Below, piece after piece: positions 39,008-39,077 of a DNA stretch of 39,077 bases; within the stretch, counting starts at the first letter, position 1; every line of letters starts with the position of its first letter. Both the position numbers and the translations under genes were made by a program. The notes under the pieces were generated by a model that had not been told where the DNA came from, made no database searches, and saw only the letters and a list, made by a program, of their open reading frames with translations. Source of the stretch: Oscillibacter valericigenes (lineage in GTDB: Bacteria > Bacillota > Clostridia > Oscillospirales > Oscillospiraceae); contig NZ_JAFBIS010000020.1 of the NCBI RefSeq assembly GCF_021531435.1, positions 1-39,077 of the forward strand, written 5' to 3'.

Positions 39008-39077
39008 GCCGTCAGCAAGCGGGTGCCGAGACTGTACATGGAAAACGGAGAGGTTGTGGAGCGCAGCCTGCGGATGC
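38999..39077 (+). repeat. Exact 79-bp duplicate of the alr 3' end
   Basis: Bases 38999-39077 equal 38767-38845 without a mismatch, an offset of 232 bases. The copy stops at the window edge, five bases before the alr stop would recur. It has no start codon or ribosome site, so it is a fragment. Either a 232-bp tandem duplication or an assembly-end artefact explains it. Confidence 0.9.

Noticed and set aside
1..39077. CRISPR array or tRNA genes
   Set aside because: No regularly spaced direct repeats and no cloverleaf-like sequence were found while reading both strands by eye.

Overview
The window is a chromosomal stretch from a GC-rich Gram-positive anaerobe, most like a gut Clostridia member of the Oscillospiraceae group. 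The support is indirect: purine-rich Shine-Dalgarno sites before almost every gene, a biotin-dependent sodium-pump decarboxylase, electron-bifurcating NfnAB, IreB, two T-box leaders, lipoproteins with no sign of an outer membrane, and mixed strand use with many short intrinsic terminators. The genus is an inference. Apart from one frameshifted gene next to the rRNA operon, everything looks like core chromosome. I see no phage, insertion sequence, CRISPR array or tRNA.

Layout. 1-110: 3' end of a 5S rRNA with its terminator. 177-1036: frameshifted VanW-like gene. 1081-4800 (minus): Na+-translocating decarboxylase operon in the order gamma, biotin carrier, beta, alpha, from a near-consensus promoter. 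5020-6301: sfsA and mntP. 6404-7577: an unknown membrane protein and a CBS-pair protein. 7769-10791: Crp/Fnr regulator and nfnAB. 10842-13323 (minus): GNAT acetyltransferase, ketopantoate-reductase-like enzyme, radical SAM protein. 13554-17031: cell-wall cassette of an FHA-FtsW/RodA fusion, a class B penicillin-binding protein and a small membrane protein. About 17036-17420: a candidate small RNA and several strong palindromes.

17424-20480 (minus): metNIQ methionine importer behind a T-box with an AUG specifier. 20634-24867: DUF368 (PopT/UptA-type) transporter, a methionine gamma-lyase-family PLP enzyme, a CatA-type acetyltransferase, an SH3-NlpC/P60 hydrolase and a small unknown protein. 25006-29778 (minus): methionine synthase module with a separate reactivation protein, MetH, and a homocysteine methyltransferase/MetF fusion. 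29886-30131: ireB. 30265-34315 (minus): pheST behind a T-box. 34364-35269: XRE regulator with membrane segments. 35432-38850: nnrE/nnrD fusion, a lipoprotein and alr, an order recalling acpS-ydcC-alr of Bacillus. After alr comes a multi-hairpin element and a 79-bp exact repeat of the alr 3' end that runs to the window edge.

Three themes connect the genes. Methionine is both imported (metNIQ) and remade (MetH, its activator, MetF). Cell-envelope genes recur: FHA-FtsW, PBP, DUF368 transporter, NlpC/P60, alr, and IreB, which in other Firmicutes is a target of the PASTA kinase. Sodium and redox energetics are covered by the decarboxylase and NfnAB. I found no clearly new defence or mobile system. 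The best leads are a PheT with an apparently duplicated tRNA-binding domain, a candidate 120-nt RNA near 17.1 kb, the FHA-FtsW fusion, and structured intergenic elements, one of which sits at an apparent 232-bp tandem duplication.
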